Position numbers and translations under genes: made by a program. From the NCBI RefSeq assembly GCF_036346615.1, contig NZ_CP107836.1, positions 3,472,001 through 3,536,000 of the forward strand: a stretch of DNA of 64,000 bases, written 5' to 3'. Origin of the DNA: Streptomyces sp. NBC_00523. Its GTDB lineage: Bacteria > Actinomycetota > Actinomycetes > Streptomycetales > Streptomycetaceae. This document shows, piece after piece, positions 35,163 to 42,881 of this stretch. The stretch's first letter is position 1; each line of letters opens with the position of its first letter. The notes under the pieces were generated by a model. It searched no databases. It saw only the letters and a list, made by a program, of their open reading frames with translations, and had not been told where the DNA came from.

Positions 35163-35191
35163 TTCCTTGATGCGTGCCGTATCAAGGAAGG
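35163..35191 (+). promoter_or_regulatory. hairpin sequestering the DEAD-box ribosome-binding site
   Basis: TTCCTTGAT (35163-35171) pairs perfectly with ATCAAGGAA (35181-35189) around a 9-base loop. The right arm is the ribosome site AAGGAAGG (35184-35191), 6 bases before ATG 35198. Folding would block translation until an RNA chaperone or helicase opens it. Confidence 0.7.
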
Positions 35192-35197
35192 TTCAAC

Positions 35198-36640
35198 ATG
35201 AACCCCACGCGCACAAACAGCCGGTCCGGCCCGGTTCGAGGCCGACGCTCCGGCGCTTCCGTCCCGAGCCGTTCGAGTGGCCGGCGGCCCGCCCCGATGC
35301 GGGGAGAATTCGCCGTGCCCAGGACGGTCACCCCGGCGCTGCCCGCGGTCAAGGTGTTCAGCGACCTCGACCTGCCGACGAGCCTGCTGGGCGCGCTCAC
35401 CGCGCAGGGGCTGACCACGCCGTTCCCGATCCAGGGCGCGACGCTGCCGAACTCCCTGGCGGGCCGTGACGTCCTGGGCCGCGGCCGGACCGGCTCCGGC
35501 AAGACGCTCGCCTTCGGCCTGGCCCTGCTGGCCCGCACCGCCGGTCAGCGCGCCGAGCCCCGTCAGCCGCTGGCCCTGGTCCTCGTTCCCACCCGGGAGC
35601 TCGCGCAGCAGGTCACCGACGCCCTCACCCCGTACGCCCGGGCCGCGCAGCTGCGGCTGGCCACCGTCGTCGGCGGGATGTCGATCGGCCGGCAGGCGAG
35701 TGCGCTGCGGGGCGGTACGGAGGTCGTCGTGGCCACCCCCGGCCGCCTCAAGGACCTGATCGAACGCGGCGACTGCCGGCTGGACCGGGTCGCGATCACC
35801 GTCCTGGACGAGGCCGACCAGATGGCCGACATGGGGTTCATGCCGCAGGTCACCGCGCTTCTGGACCAGGTCCGCCCCGGGGGCCAGCGCATGCTGTTCT
35901 CCGCGACTCTGGACCGTAATGTCGACCTGCTGGTCCGGCGGTACCTCGCGGACCCCGTCGTCCACTCCGTGGACCCCTCCCAGGGCGCGGTCACCACCAT
36001 GGAGCACCACGTCCTGCACGTGCACGGTGCCGACAAGCACCGGCTGACGACGGAGATCGCGGCGCGCGAGGGCCGGGTGATCATGTTCCTGGACACCAAG
36101 CACGCGGTGGACCGCCTCACCCAGCACTTCCTGGCCAGCGGGGTCCGTGCCGCCGCTCTGCACGGCGGGAAGTCGCAGCCGCAGCGCACGCGCACGCTGG
36201 CCCAGTTCAAGACCGGGCACGTCACGGTGCTGGTGGCGACGAACGTCGCGGCGCGCGGGATTCACGTCGACCACCTCGACCTCGTCGTCAACGTGGATCC
36301 GCCGACCGACCACAAGGACTACCTGCACCGGGGCGGCCGCACCGCGCGGGCCGGCGAGTCCGGCAGCGTCGTCACCCTGGTCACCAGCGGCCAGCGCCGC
36401 GAGATGACCCGCCTCATGGCGGCGGCCGGCATCGTCCCCCGTACCACCGAGGTCCGCTCCGGCGAGGCGGCGCTCAGCCGGATCACCGGCGCCCGGACCC
36501 CCTCCGGCGTCCCCGTGACGATCACGGCACCGGCCCCCGAGCGGCGCAGGCGCGGCGCGTCCGCCGCCGGGCGGCGCAACCCGGGGGCGGCGGCCCGGCG
36601 CGGAGGCGGGCGGCAGTCCGCCATGAACGCGGCGGCCTGA
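35198..36640 (+). CDS. DEAD-box RNA helicase (cold-shock cassette)
   Basis: 480 residues. Motifs in order: Q motif TPFPIQ, Walker A GRGRTGSGKT, PTRELAQQ, TPGRLKDL, DEAD in TVLDEADQMADMG, SAT in LFSATLD, and HRGGRTARAGESG (motif VI). N-terminus (1-40) and C-terminus (450-480) are Arg/Gly/Ala-rich RNA-binding tails. It unwinds short RNA duplexes and is expected in ribosome assembly and mRNA turnover in the cold. A close paralogue of the same length is encoded at 56487-57929. Translation is probably governed by the hairpin over its ribosome site. Confidence 0.94.
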   Translation: MNPTRTNSRSGPVRGRRSGASVPSRSSGRRPAPMRGEFAVPRTVTPALPAVKVFSDLDLPTSLLGALTAQGLTTPFPIQGATLPNSLAGRDVLGRGRTGSGKTLAFGLALLARTAGQRAEPRQPLALVLVPTRELAQQVTDALTPYARAAQLRLATVVGGMSIGRQASALRGGTEVVVATPGRLKDLIERGDCRLDRVAITVLDEADQMADMGFMPQVTALLDQVRPGGQRMLFSATLDRNVDLLVRRYLADPVVHSVDPSQGAVTTMEHHVLHVHGADKHRLTTEIAAREGRVIMFLDTKHAVDRLTQHFLASGVRAAALHGGKSQPQRTRTLAQFKTGHVTVLVATNVAARGIHVDHLDLVVNVDPPTDHKDYLHRGGRTARAGESGSVVTLVTSGQRREMTRLMAAAGIVPRTTEVRSGEAALSRITGARTPSGVPVTITAPAPERRRRGASAAGRRNPGAAARRGGGRQSAMNAAA

Positions 36641-36683
36641 GCACCACGTGATCCGAATGACGGCCCATCTCCGCAGGAGGCAC

Positions 36684-37031
36684 ATGGTGACAACGGTTCA
36701 GAATCAGCCCGGCCCGGCGAACACCGACCCCGCGTCCGCGGCGACGCTCGACGCCATGGACGCGGCCGGGCCCCAGGTCTACGACGACATGACCGTGGAG
36801 GTGGCCCTGTCCGTCATGGCCAGTGCCAGGACCGGTCGGCTGAGGGTCTGCGACAACGACAGCCTGTGCACCGGGCTGGTGACCCGGGCCCAGCTCACCG
36901 TCGTCCGCGACGGCCCCGGCTACTCGGACCGGGTCCGGCTGCGCGACATCCTCGGGGACCGGGGGCCGTGTGCTCCGGCGGCCGAGCAGGCCATCCACCG
37001 GCGGCCCTCCGCCCTCGCCCAGGCGCTCTGA
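36684..37031 (+). CDS. CBS-like small protein of the cold-shock cassette
   Basis: 115 residues. VYDDMTVEVALSVMASARTGRLRVCDNDSLCTGLVTRAQL reads (in parts) like one CBS motif of a CBS pair, a nucleotide-sensing fold; a second copy is not visible. AGGAGG lies 3 bases before ATG 36684 and 6 before GTG 36687, so either may be used. It follows the helicase by 43 bases, likely cotranscribed. Confidence 0.65.
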   Translation: MVTTVQNQPGPANTDPASAATLDAMDAAGPQVYDDMTVEVALSVMASARTGRLRVCDNDSLCTGLVTRAQLTVVRDGPGYSDRVRLRDILGDRGPCAPAAEQAIHRRPSALAQAL

Positions 37032-37103
37032 AGCGTCCGCCCCGGCGCTCCGAAGCGTCTCCCCCTGCGGAATCATCCGCCCTTTCTCTCCCTGTGAGGC
37101 ATC

Positions 37104-37415
37104 GTGCGCTGTGTCATCGCCCGCTTCCCGTTCGAGCTCACCAAGAGCGGTGTCCTGGACTCCATGAAGGGCGTCAAGCCCGAGGAGATCGTCGGAGATT
37201 CCGTCACCATCGGCCGCCGCGCCTACCCCGTCAAGCAGGTCGGTGAGGTCGTCACCCGCCAGGACCGCCGCGACTTCAGCGCCGACGAGGTCCTCCGGGC
37301 GATGACCAAGCTCGGCTTCACCTGCCGCAGCGCTGCCCGGGAGGCCGTGCCCGCCCCGGCCCTCAGCCCGCTCCAGCACGCCTCGGCGATGCTGGGCACC
37401 CCGGTGGCCGTCTGA
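37104..37415 (+). CDS. SCO5918-family protein
   Basis: 103 residues: RCVIARFPFELTKSGVLDSM, then GDSVTIGRRAYPVKQVGEVV and RRDFSADEVLRAMTKLGF. Matches the small Streptomyces family named after SCO5918, which in S. coelicolor also lies beside a DEAD-box and csp gene. Function unknown; the recurring association suggests a cold-shock role. GTG/ATG choice: the frame opens GTGCGCTGT at 37104. Confidence 0.75.
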   Translation: MRCVIARFPFELTKSGVLDSMKGVKPEEIVGDSVTIGRRAYPVKQVGEVVTRQDRRDFSADEVLRAMTKLGFTCRSAAREAVPAPALSPLQHASAMLGTPVAV

Positions 37416-37502
37416 CCCTGTATGAGGCCCGGCCGTCCAGCCGGGCGCGCGGCTGCTCGCCGTCGCCCGACGGAAGGCGCGAGCCGGAATCTGAGCAGTC
37501 GG

Positions 37503-37536
37503 AAGGGCCCGACCGGTACACACCGGTCGGGCCCTT
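37503..37536. terminator. bidirectional terminator after the cold-shock cassette
   Basis: 15-bp perfect stem AAGGGCCCGACCGGT / ACCGGTCGGGCCCTT with a 4-base loop between convergent genes. Confidence 0.9.
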
Positions 37537-37555
37537 TCGCGTACCCGTGGTTTCG

Positions 37556-37915
37556 TCAGTGTTCGGAGTACGTGAAGTCGCCCATGGTCCAGGCGCTGAC
37601 GTCCTCGATCGCGACGCGGTACATCCCGCCCGTCTCCGGGATCCCCACCGTGCCCTGCAGGATCCGCGCCATGTGGAAGTGCAGATACGCGGGCGGTCCC
37701 TCCCTCCCGGCCGCGGTGGTGAACATGGCGGAGAACTCGCCCAGGCGGGCCGAGTCCGTCAGGACCTCCGACACCCGCTGCCGCCACACGGCTTCGGGCG
37801 CCAGGCGGCCGGTGATGACGGCACCACCGGCGACCACGGTCAGGGACATCTGGTTGCTGTGCCCGGACTCCACCAGCGTGGCGACGTCAACGAGCAGCTC
37901 GTCAGGCTTCGACAT
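37556..37915 (-). CDS. small protein resembling gas-vesicle accessory GvpU
   Basis: 119 residues: SKPDELLVDVATLVESGHSN, MSLTVVAGGAVITGRLAPEAVW, then YLHFHMARILQG. The beta-rich core with VSG/VxG-like strands resembles GvpU-type accessory proteins as I recall them, but no other gvp gene is nearby, so the name is tentative. ATG 37915 preferred; an in-frame extension upstream is arginine-rich and unlikely to be coding. Confidence 0.5.
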   Translation of the reverse strand: MSKPDELLVDVATLVESGHSNQMSLTVVAGGAVITGRLAPEAVWRQRVSEVLTDSARLGEFSAMFTTAAGREGPPAYLHFHMARILQGTVGIPETGGMYRVAIEDVSAWTMGDFTYSEH

Positions 37916-38052
37916 GAGAGCGAATCTTATGCACGTGTCGCCCCGTCGTCCCCTGGCCCCTCGCACAAGGTGGTCGGCCACGGGGCGGCCGGCGCCTCGG
38001 GCGCGGTGGTTTACCTCCTTGGAGTGAACCCGAAAATCTACGGTGGCCGCAG

Positions 38053-38556
38053 TAGACATTGCGCACTGGCGTGGCTAGGGTTTCTCTCGTAACCCAGAGA
38101 GGCAGTGATACCCGGCAGAGACGAACTGCCGGTGGTTGGACGTAGTCGCAGGACGGTGCGGCGGTGGAGTTTCGAAGCCAGGGTTGTTGTGACGGCGACG
38201 GGACTGACGGCCGGACCGGGTGGCCCGCAGCGAGGGGCCGCCGAGCGGGACCGCAGACACGACAGTCACGGCGCCCGTGAAAGCAGTACGCAGTACCCGC
38301 TGATAGACAGTCGATCACCGCAAGAAAGAACGGAGGAGCCCGCGCCATCAGGATCGCCCGGGGTTGAGCCTTTGGCCGGCCCGGGTACCGCAGGACATCG
38401 ATAGTGAGGTGGTCTCCGGTCAAGCAACCGCGATCCCCGCGTCCCCGACAGCAGCCAGGTCGGAGCCGCGGATACAGAAGGCCGGTGCCGTGTCTGGACC
38501 GGCAGGTGGTGTAGTAGTTCCTTCGGGGCCTTGGTGCCGTTCGGCGCCAAGGCCCC
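38053..38556 (+). ncRNA. untranslated transcription unit (about 470 nt) before a MerR-type gene
   Basis: A clear promoter TAGACA-N17-TAGGGT (38053-38058, 38076-38081) predicts a start near 38087. No supportable gene follows until 38593. The unit ends in a hairpin GGGGCCTTGGTGCC-GTTC-GGCGCCAAGGCCCC (38525-38556). Internal hairpins include CCGGCAG/CTGCCGG (38112-38132) and GCCGGT/ACCGGC (38481-38503). It is either a stand-alone structured RNA or an attenuated leader of the MerR-type gene. Confidence 0.6.
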
Positions 38557-38592
38557 TCAACGCGTTCCGTGCGTTCCACAAGAGAGGTGCAA

Positions 38593-38931
38593 GTGACAGC
38601 AGACGACTCGTACGGCCGTCTTGACGATGACGACTACCCCGCCTACACGATGGGCCGGGCCGCCGAGATGCTCGGCACGAGCCAAGGCTTCCTCCGCGCC
38701 ATCGGTGAAGCCCGTCTGATCACCCCCCTGCGTTCGGAGGGCGGTCACCGCCGCTACTCCCGCTACCAACTGCGCATCGCCGCCCGCGCCCGCGAACTGG
38801 TCGACCAGGGCACGCCCATCGAGGCCGCCTGCCGCATCGTCGTACTGGAAGACCAGCTGGAAGAGGCGCAGCGCATCAACGCCGAGTACCGCCGCGCGAG
38901 GGAGTCGGCGGAGCCGCCGCGCGAGGACTGA
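38593..38931 (+). CDS. MerR-type HTH protein
   Basis: 112 residues. YTMGRAAEMLGTSQGFLRAI, then a RLITPLRSEGGHRRYSRYQL wing, is a MerR/BldC-like winged HTH (about 22-62), followed by a helix (EAACRIVVLEDQLEEAQRIN) for dimerisation. No cysteine ligand site or effector domain. GTG 38593 has GAGAGG 6 bases upstream. It lies just after the terminator of the long untranslated unit, so its expression may depend on read-through. Confidence 0.8.
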   Translation: MTADDSYGRLDDDDYPAYTMGRAAEMLGTSQGFLRAIGEARLITPLRSEGGHRRYSRYQLRIAARARELVDQGTPIEAACRIVVLEDQLEEAQRINAEYRRARESAEPPRED

Positions 38932-39028
38932 GGCGACGCCGGGCCGCGCGGGCGCTCCGCTCACTTCGATTCGCGAGTGCGTGCGAACATGGCCCCGTTG
39001 TTCGTAGTGGGCTGGGGGTCATGTCGTC

Positions 39029-39772
39029 GTGTTCGTACCGCACTTCACGCTTCCCGAGGAGTTGTCGCTGCTTGCGCACGATCCCGTCGAGGGGCGGGTC
39101 GTGTGCCGGACGTACGCGCTGCGGATCGGGATCGCGGGGGCCGTTGCCGCCGAGTTGGTGCTGGCAGGGCGGGTCGAGGTGCGGGACGGGAAGATCGTCG
39201 CGTCCGGTGCGCCGGGGACCGGGGACTCGTTTCTCGATGCGGCGCTGGCCGGGGTCGCCGGGCGTCGCAAGGGGCACAAGCTTCAGCGGTGGGTACGCGA
39301 TACCGCGGGCGTGAAGACCAGTGCGGGCAGGACGGACGAGGTGTGGCGCCACCGGCTCGTCGCGCGCGGGGCCCTGCGTGAGGAGCGCACCCGGACCCTG
39401 GGGGTCATCGCGCAGCGCCGCCACCTCGTGGGGGCGGACGACCGGACGTCGCCCGCACGCGAGCGGGTGTCCGCCGTGGGGAACGGGGCGACCGGCGACG
39501 AGCGCGCCCGGCTGCTCGCCGCGCTCGTCGGGGCGACCGGGCTGGCCGGACACGTACTGCCGGGGGACGAGTTGTTCCAGCCGCGCAGCGAGGTGACGGC
39601 CTCCGCCGGACGGGACCCCATAGCGCGGACCGTACGGGAACTGATCCGCGAGCGGGAGGGCACGCCGGGGCGGACACGCGGCGGCGAGTCGCTGCCCGAG
39701 AGCACGGGCCCGGGCTGGAATCCGCTGAGCTGGATCTTCGACGGCGACGGCGGCGACGGGGGCGGGGACTGA
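39029..39772 (+). CDS. GPP34 (GOLPH3/Vps74-like) family protein
   Basis: 247 residues: TLPEELSLLAHDPVEGRV start, ALRIGIAGAVAAELVLAGRV and a segment KLQRWVRD fit the GPP34 fold, known in eukaryotic Golgi phosphoprotein 3, which binds phosphoinositides. Bacterial members are common in actinomycetes with no proven role. GTG start is weakly supported by GGGGG 10 bases upstream. The acidic Gly/Asp-rich end is unusual. Confidence 0.8.
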   Translation: MFVPHFTLPEELSLLAHDPVEGRVVCRTYALRIGIAGAVAAELVLAGRVEVRDGKIVASGAPGTGDSFLDAALAGVAGRRKGHKLQRWVRDTAGVKTSAGRTDEVWRHRLVARGALREERTRTLGVIAQRRHLVGADDRTSPARERVSAVGNGATGDERARLLAALVGATGLAGHVLPGDELFQPRSEVTASAGRDPIARTVRELIREREGTPGRTRGGESLPESTGPGWNPLSWIFDGDGGDGGGD

Positions 39773-39806
39773 GGGCGGGCGCGGTGCGCGCCGTACCCTC
39801 GCGTCC

Positions 39807-40154
39807 ATGCACAGCAGCCTGACGGCACATGCGCGATGCCTGTACGGGGACGAGTACGGGCCCACCCCCGTATGCGGGCTTGACCACCGCGAGCATTACT
39901 TCATCGAGGAGCTGACGTTCGCCGACGCGGGCGCCATCCTCGCCATGCTGCGTGCGCTGGCCCCGAACATCGTGGACGGCTATCTGCCCGTGTGGGTACG
40001 CAACCTGGCATACCGGCTGGTGCTGTTGCAGCTGCCGGACGAACCGGCGCTCCTGCGGGAGGCCGCTCAGAACCTCTGGCTGCACGGCCCCGACTGGGAC
40101 GACGTGGCCGCCGGGCTCACGGAACGGGCCGATGCGCTGGAGGCGTCGAGTTGA
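39807..40154 (+). CDS. hypothetical protein
   Basis: 115 residues, helical, no membrane segment: HSSLTAHARCLYGDEYGPTP, YFIEELTFADAGAILAMLRA, VRNLAYRLVLLQLPDEPALL. TACCCT is 7 bases before the ATG (leaderless). I do not recognise a named family. It follows the GPP34 gene by 34 bases but has its own promoter. Confidence 0.7.
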   Translation: MHSSLTAHARCLYGDEYGPTPVCGLDHREHYFIEELTFADAGAILAMLRALAPNIVDGYLPVWVRNLAYRLVLLQLPDEPALLREAAQNLWLHGPDWDDVAAGLTERADALEASS

Positions 40155-40203
40155 TGACCCCTCACTCGTGCTCGGCATCGGCCGCACCTGACGGAGCCGG
40201 GCG

Positions 40204-40221
40204 GCCCGCGCCCCTGCGGGC
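40204..40221. terminator. small hairpin between convergent genes
   Basis: GCCCGC / GCGGGC with a 6-base loop, immediately past the PASTA gene stop. Confidence 0.5.
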
Positions 40222-40224
40222 AAG

Positions 40225-41007
40225 CTAGGGGCAGCTCTCCTCGAACTTGACCGCCGTGATCTCGACCGGCTGCCCGTTCAGCTTCGCGCCCGCCGCCGGC
40301 ACCTGGGTGCAGACCTTCCAGTTGCTCTCCAGCAGCACCATGCGGTCCTCCGCGGCGTCCTTCACCGTGAGCGAGGTCCCGGAGTCGAGCGCGTCGCGCG
40401 CGGTGTTCACGGACTTGCCCGCGAGGTCGGGCATCCGGCCGGCCACCACCTTCGGCGGCTTCTTGTCCTTGGCCGGGCAGCTCTCCTCGGTCTTCACGGC
40501 GCCGAAGTCCAACTCGGTCGTCGTGGCGACCGACTTGCCCGCCGCCACGTTCTGGGAGCAGACCTTCCAGTTCCGGTCGAACACCTGCATCCGGTCCCGG
40601 CCCGCGCTGTCGTGCGAGGTCAGGGTGGAGAAGCCCTTGGCCTGGGCCGCGTCCTGCGCGGACTGGAGGCCCATGCCGACGAAGTCCGGTACGGAGACCT
40701 CCGCTTCGGCCCCGTCGTCGGCCGGCCGGGTCGTGCCCTTCGGCGCGGGCGGCTCGGCGTCGGCCGGCGCACCGGCCTTCGGCGACGCCGTCACGGTGAC
40801 CGTCGCGACGGGCGCGGGCGCCGCGCTGTTGACGTTCTCCGCGGAGCTGCCGCCGGCGCTCCCCGCGACGGCTCCGGCGACGAACAGGCCGACCGCCGCC
40901 GGAACGACGACGCGTTTGCGCGCCCAGGCCGGCAGGCCCGGAGCCGCTCCGGACGGCTTCTGCGGGGCCGGGCCCCAGGGTTGTTGGGTGTTGTTGTTCC
41001 AGTTCAT
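40225..41007 (-). CDS. membrane protein with two PASTA-like domains
   Basis: 260 residues. Short cytoplasmic Asn/Gln/Pro-rich start, one membrane helix (about 32-52; VVVPAAVGLFVAGAVAGSAG), a Pro/Ala linker, then two PASTA-like domains: VPDFVGMGLQSAQDAAQAKG and MPDLAGKSVNTARDAL, each ending in W-K-V-C...V-A-A-G-K/A. Both carry Cys pairs that could form disulfides. PASTA domains bind peptidoglycan or beta-lactams. There is no kinase domain, so it is not a PknB-type receptor. GGGGGG precedes the ATG. Confidence 0.78.
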   Translation of the reverse strand: MNWNNNTQQPWGPAPQKPSGAAPGLPAWARKRVVVPAAVGLFVAGAVAGSAGGSSAENVNSAAPAPVATVTVTASPKAGAPADAEPPAPKGTTRPADDGAEAEVSVPDFVGMGLQSAQDAAQAKGFSTLTSHDSAGRDRMQVFDRNWKVCSQNVAAGKSVATTTELDFGAVKTEESCPAKDKKPPKVVAGRMPDLAGKSVNTARDALDSGTSLTVKDAAEDRMVLLESNWKVCTQVPAAGAKLNGQPVEITAVKFEESCP

Positions 41008-41164
41008 TCGTCCCCCCAAGGTGCGATTAGTGGAGGCATGACCGTATCCGTGCGCTCCAGGGCAAGGGGAGTCAGATCCTCCGTAAGTGATGAATCCGTG
41101 ATGGAGAGACGGAGAATCGTGAAGGCGGGGTCGGCGCGGGTCGGCGATCACCCGAACGAGGTAA

Positions 41165-41180
41165 TTGACCGATCGTTCCA
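41165..41180. promoter_or_regulatory. TetR operator, autoregulatory copy
   Basis: TTGACCGATCGTTCCA, differing at one base from the reverse complement of 41893-41908. It lies just before the TACGCT -10 box of the TetR gene. Confidence 0.8.
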
Positions 41181-41201
41181 GAATCGCCTACGCTCTTCGA
41201 T

Positions 41202-41786
41202 GTGGCCAGGACCAAGGAATTCGATCCCGAGGCCGCACTGCAGGCGGCCCTTGAGCTGTTCTGGCAGCGCGGCTACGAAGCGACGTCGATGGCCGACCTC
41301 GTCGAACATCTCGGCATCGGCCGGGCCAGCATCTACGCCACCTTCGGCAACAAGCACGAGCTGTTCCTGAAGGCATTGGACCGTTACGCGGAGGGGCGCG
41401 ATCCGCTCCTTCTCGCGGAACTGTCCCAGCCGGGGCCGGCCCTGCCCGCAGTCCGGACCGTGGTGCGCCGCTTCGCCGAAGAGGCCACCTCGCTGGAGGC
41501 GCGGCTGCACGGGTGCCTCATCACCAACACCGCCTCCGAGCTGGCACCGCATGACACGGCGGCGGCCCGCCGGGTCGAGATCAGCTGGGAGCATCTCGAA
41601 ACCCCGCTGCACTCCGCGCTCGTACGGGCCCAGGCCCAGGGCGAGTTGCCGGAGGACCGCGACCCGCGCGCACTGGCCCGCCTGCTGCTCGTCCTGCTCC
41701 AAGGCATACGGGTCGTCGGCAAGGCGTCCAGCGATCCCTCCCGCGTGCGGGAGGCCGCCGAGCAGGCCCTGTCGCTGCTCGACTGA
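41202..41786 (+). CDS. TetR-family regulator of the adjacent SDR gene
   Basis: 194 residues. HTH: ALQAALELFWQRGYEATSMA, DLVEHLGIGRASIYATFGNKHELFLKAL (in parts), about residues 11-55; C-terminal TetR domain with ARLHGCLITNTASEL. GTG start with TACGCT 7 bases upstream: leaderless. Matching operators before this gene and before the SDR gene indicate it represses both. Confidence 0.9.
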   Translation: MARTKEFDPEAALQAALELFWQRGYEATSMADLVEHLGIGRASIYATFGNKHELFLKALDRYAEGRDPLLLAELSQPGPALPAVRTVVRRFAEEATSLEARLHGCLITNTASELAPHDTAAARRVEISWEHLETPLHSALVRAQAQGELPEDRDPRALARLLLVLLQGIRVVGKASSDPSRVREAAEQALSLLD

Positions 41787-41892
41787 CCCCGGCCGCCGAC
41801 TGGACCGGCCCCCGCCCCCGGCCTCTCCCCCGAACGGCCTGGCACTCCGGCCGGCCGGGGTGGGCCGGACGCAATCTCGCACGACTAAATAA

Positions 41893-41908
41893 TGGAACGA
41901 TCGGTCCA
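41893..41908. promoter_or_regulatory. TetR operator before the SDR gene
   Basis: TGGAACGATCGGTCCA, a near-palindrome, 52 bases before the SDR start. It matches the element in front of the TetR gene. Confidence 0.82.
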
Positions 41909-41959
41909 TTTAGTGGGTTCGCCGGCGGCCCGGCGAACCCCTACAGAGGAGTTGTGGAA

Positions 41960-42718
41960 GTGAACCGCTTCATCGGCAGGTCTGTCCTCGTCACGGGCGC
42001 CGGCTCCGGCCTCGGCCGTGCCACCGCGCTCGCCTTCGCCGCCGAAGGCGCGTCGGTGGTGGTCGCGGGGCGCACCCGGGCACCCCTGGACGAGACGGTG
42101 CGGCTCATCGAGGTGAGCGGGGGCACGGCCGCCGCAGTCGTCGCCGACGTCACCGACTCGGAGCAGGTCCGCCGCCTGGTCGGAGAGAGCGCGGACCGCT
42201 TCGGCGGGCTCCACATCGCGGTCAACAACGCCGGGATACTCCGAGGTTCCGGCCCGGCGGCGGACGTGAGCGAAGAGGACTGGGACGCGGTGCTCCGGAC
42301 CAACGTCACCGGTGTCTGGCTGGCGATGAAGCACGAGATCGCCCACATGCGGGCCCATGGGGGCGGCGTCATCGTCAACATCGCCTCCAACCTCGGGGCC
42401 CACCTGCGGATACCGAACGCCGCCGCCTACATCACGTCGAAGGCGGCCGTCTCCGCGCTGAGCCGGGCCGCGGCGCTCGACCACATCCAGGAGGGCATCC
42501 GTATCAACGCCGTCAGCCCGGGAGCCTCCGAGGCGCCCATGTCCCTCCGCCCGGGCGAGACCGAGGCCGACCGGGCGGAACGGGTGAAGTCGCAGAACCC
42601 GCTCGGGAGGCTCGCGCAGGCCGAGGAGGTGGCGGCCGCGGTGTTGTACCTCGCCTCGCCCGCCGCCGGAGCGGTCGTCGGCACGGACCTGGTCATCGAC
42701 AGCGGGGCGGCGGCCTGA
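41960..42718 (+). CDS. short-chain dehydrogenase/reductase
   Basis: 252 residues. NAD(P)-binding TGAGSGLG (about 11-18), NNAG (about 87), catalytic Ser in NIASNLG and YITSK (Tyr-X3-Lys) and a VSPGASEAPM segment: a classical SDR. The substrate is unknown. GTG 41960 is preferred since GAGGAG is 8 bases upstream; GTG 41954 is only 2 bases from it. Controlled by the neighbouring TetR through the operator at 41893-41908. Confidence 0.9.
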   Translation: MNRFIGRSVLVTGAGSGLGRATALAFAAEGASVVVAGRTRAPLDETVRLIEVSGGTAAAVVADVTDSEQVRRLVGESADRFGGLHIAVNNAGILRGSGPAADVSEEDWDAVLRTNVTGVWLAMKHEIAHMRAHGGGVIVNIASNLGAHLRIPNAAAYITSKAAVSALSRAAALDHIQEGIRINAVSPGASEAPMSLRPGETEADRAERVKSQNPLGRLAQAEEVAAAVLYLASPAAGAVVGTDLVIDSGAAA

Positions 42719-42737
42719 GGGGGACGGGCAGAGGGCG

Positions 42738-42818
42738 GCGGACGAAGGGGCGGACGAAGGACGGAGAACGAAGGGCGGAGGACGGAGGACGGAGGGCGGA
42801 GGGCGGAGGGCGGAGGGC
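42738..42818. repeat. heptamer tandem repeat (GGGCGGA-like)
   Basis: Irregular GGACGGA/GGGCGGA units, with four perfect GGGCGGA units at the end, between the SDR and glycosyltransferase genes. Simple-sequence repeat prone to slippage; no known role. Confidence 0.75.
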
Positions 42819-42881
42819 GGCCCGGCGGCCCGGGGATACGGCCTAGCATCGGGGCCCCACCGATCACTGGAGTGAGCCGCC

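Noticed and set aside
37556..37915. Gas-vesicle cluster
   Set aside because: Only one weakly GvpU-like gene; no gvpA or other gvp genes nearby.
42738..42818. CRISPR-like array
   Set aside because: The units are 7-base simple repeats without spacers; no cas genes in the window.
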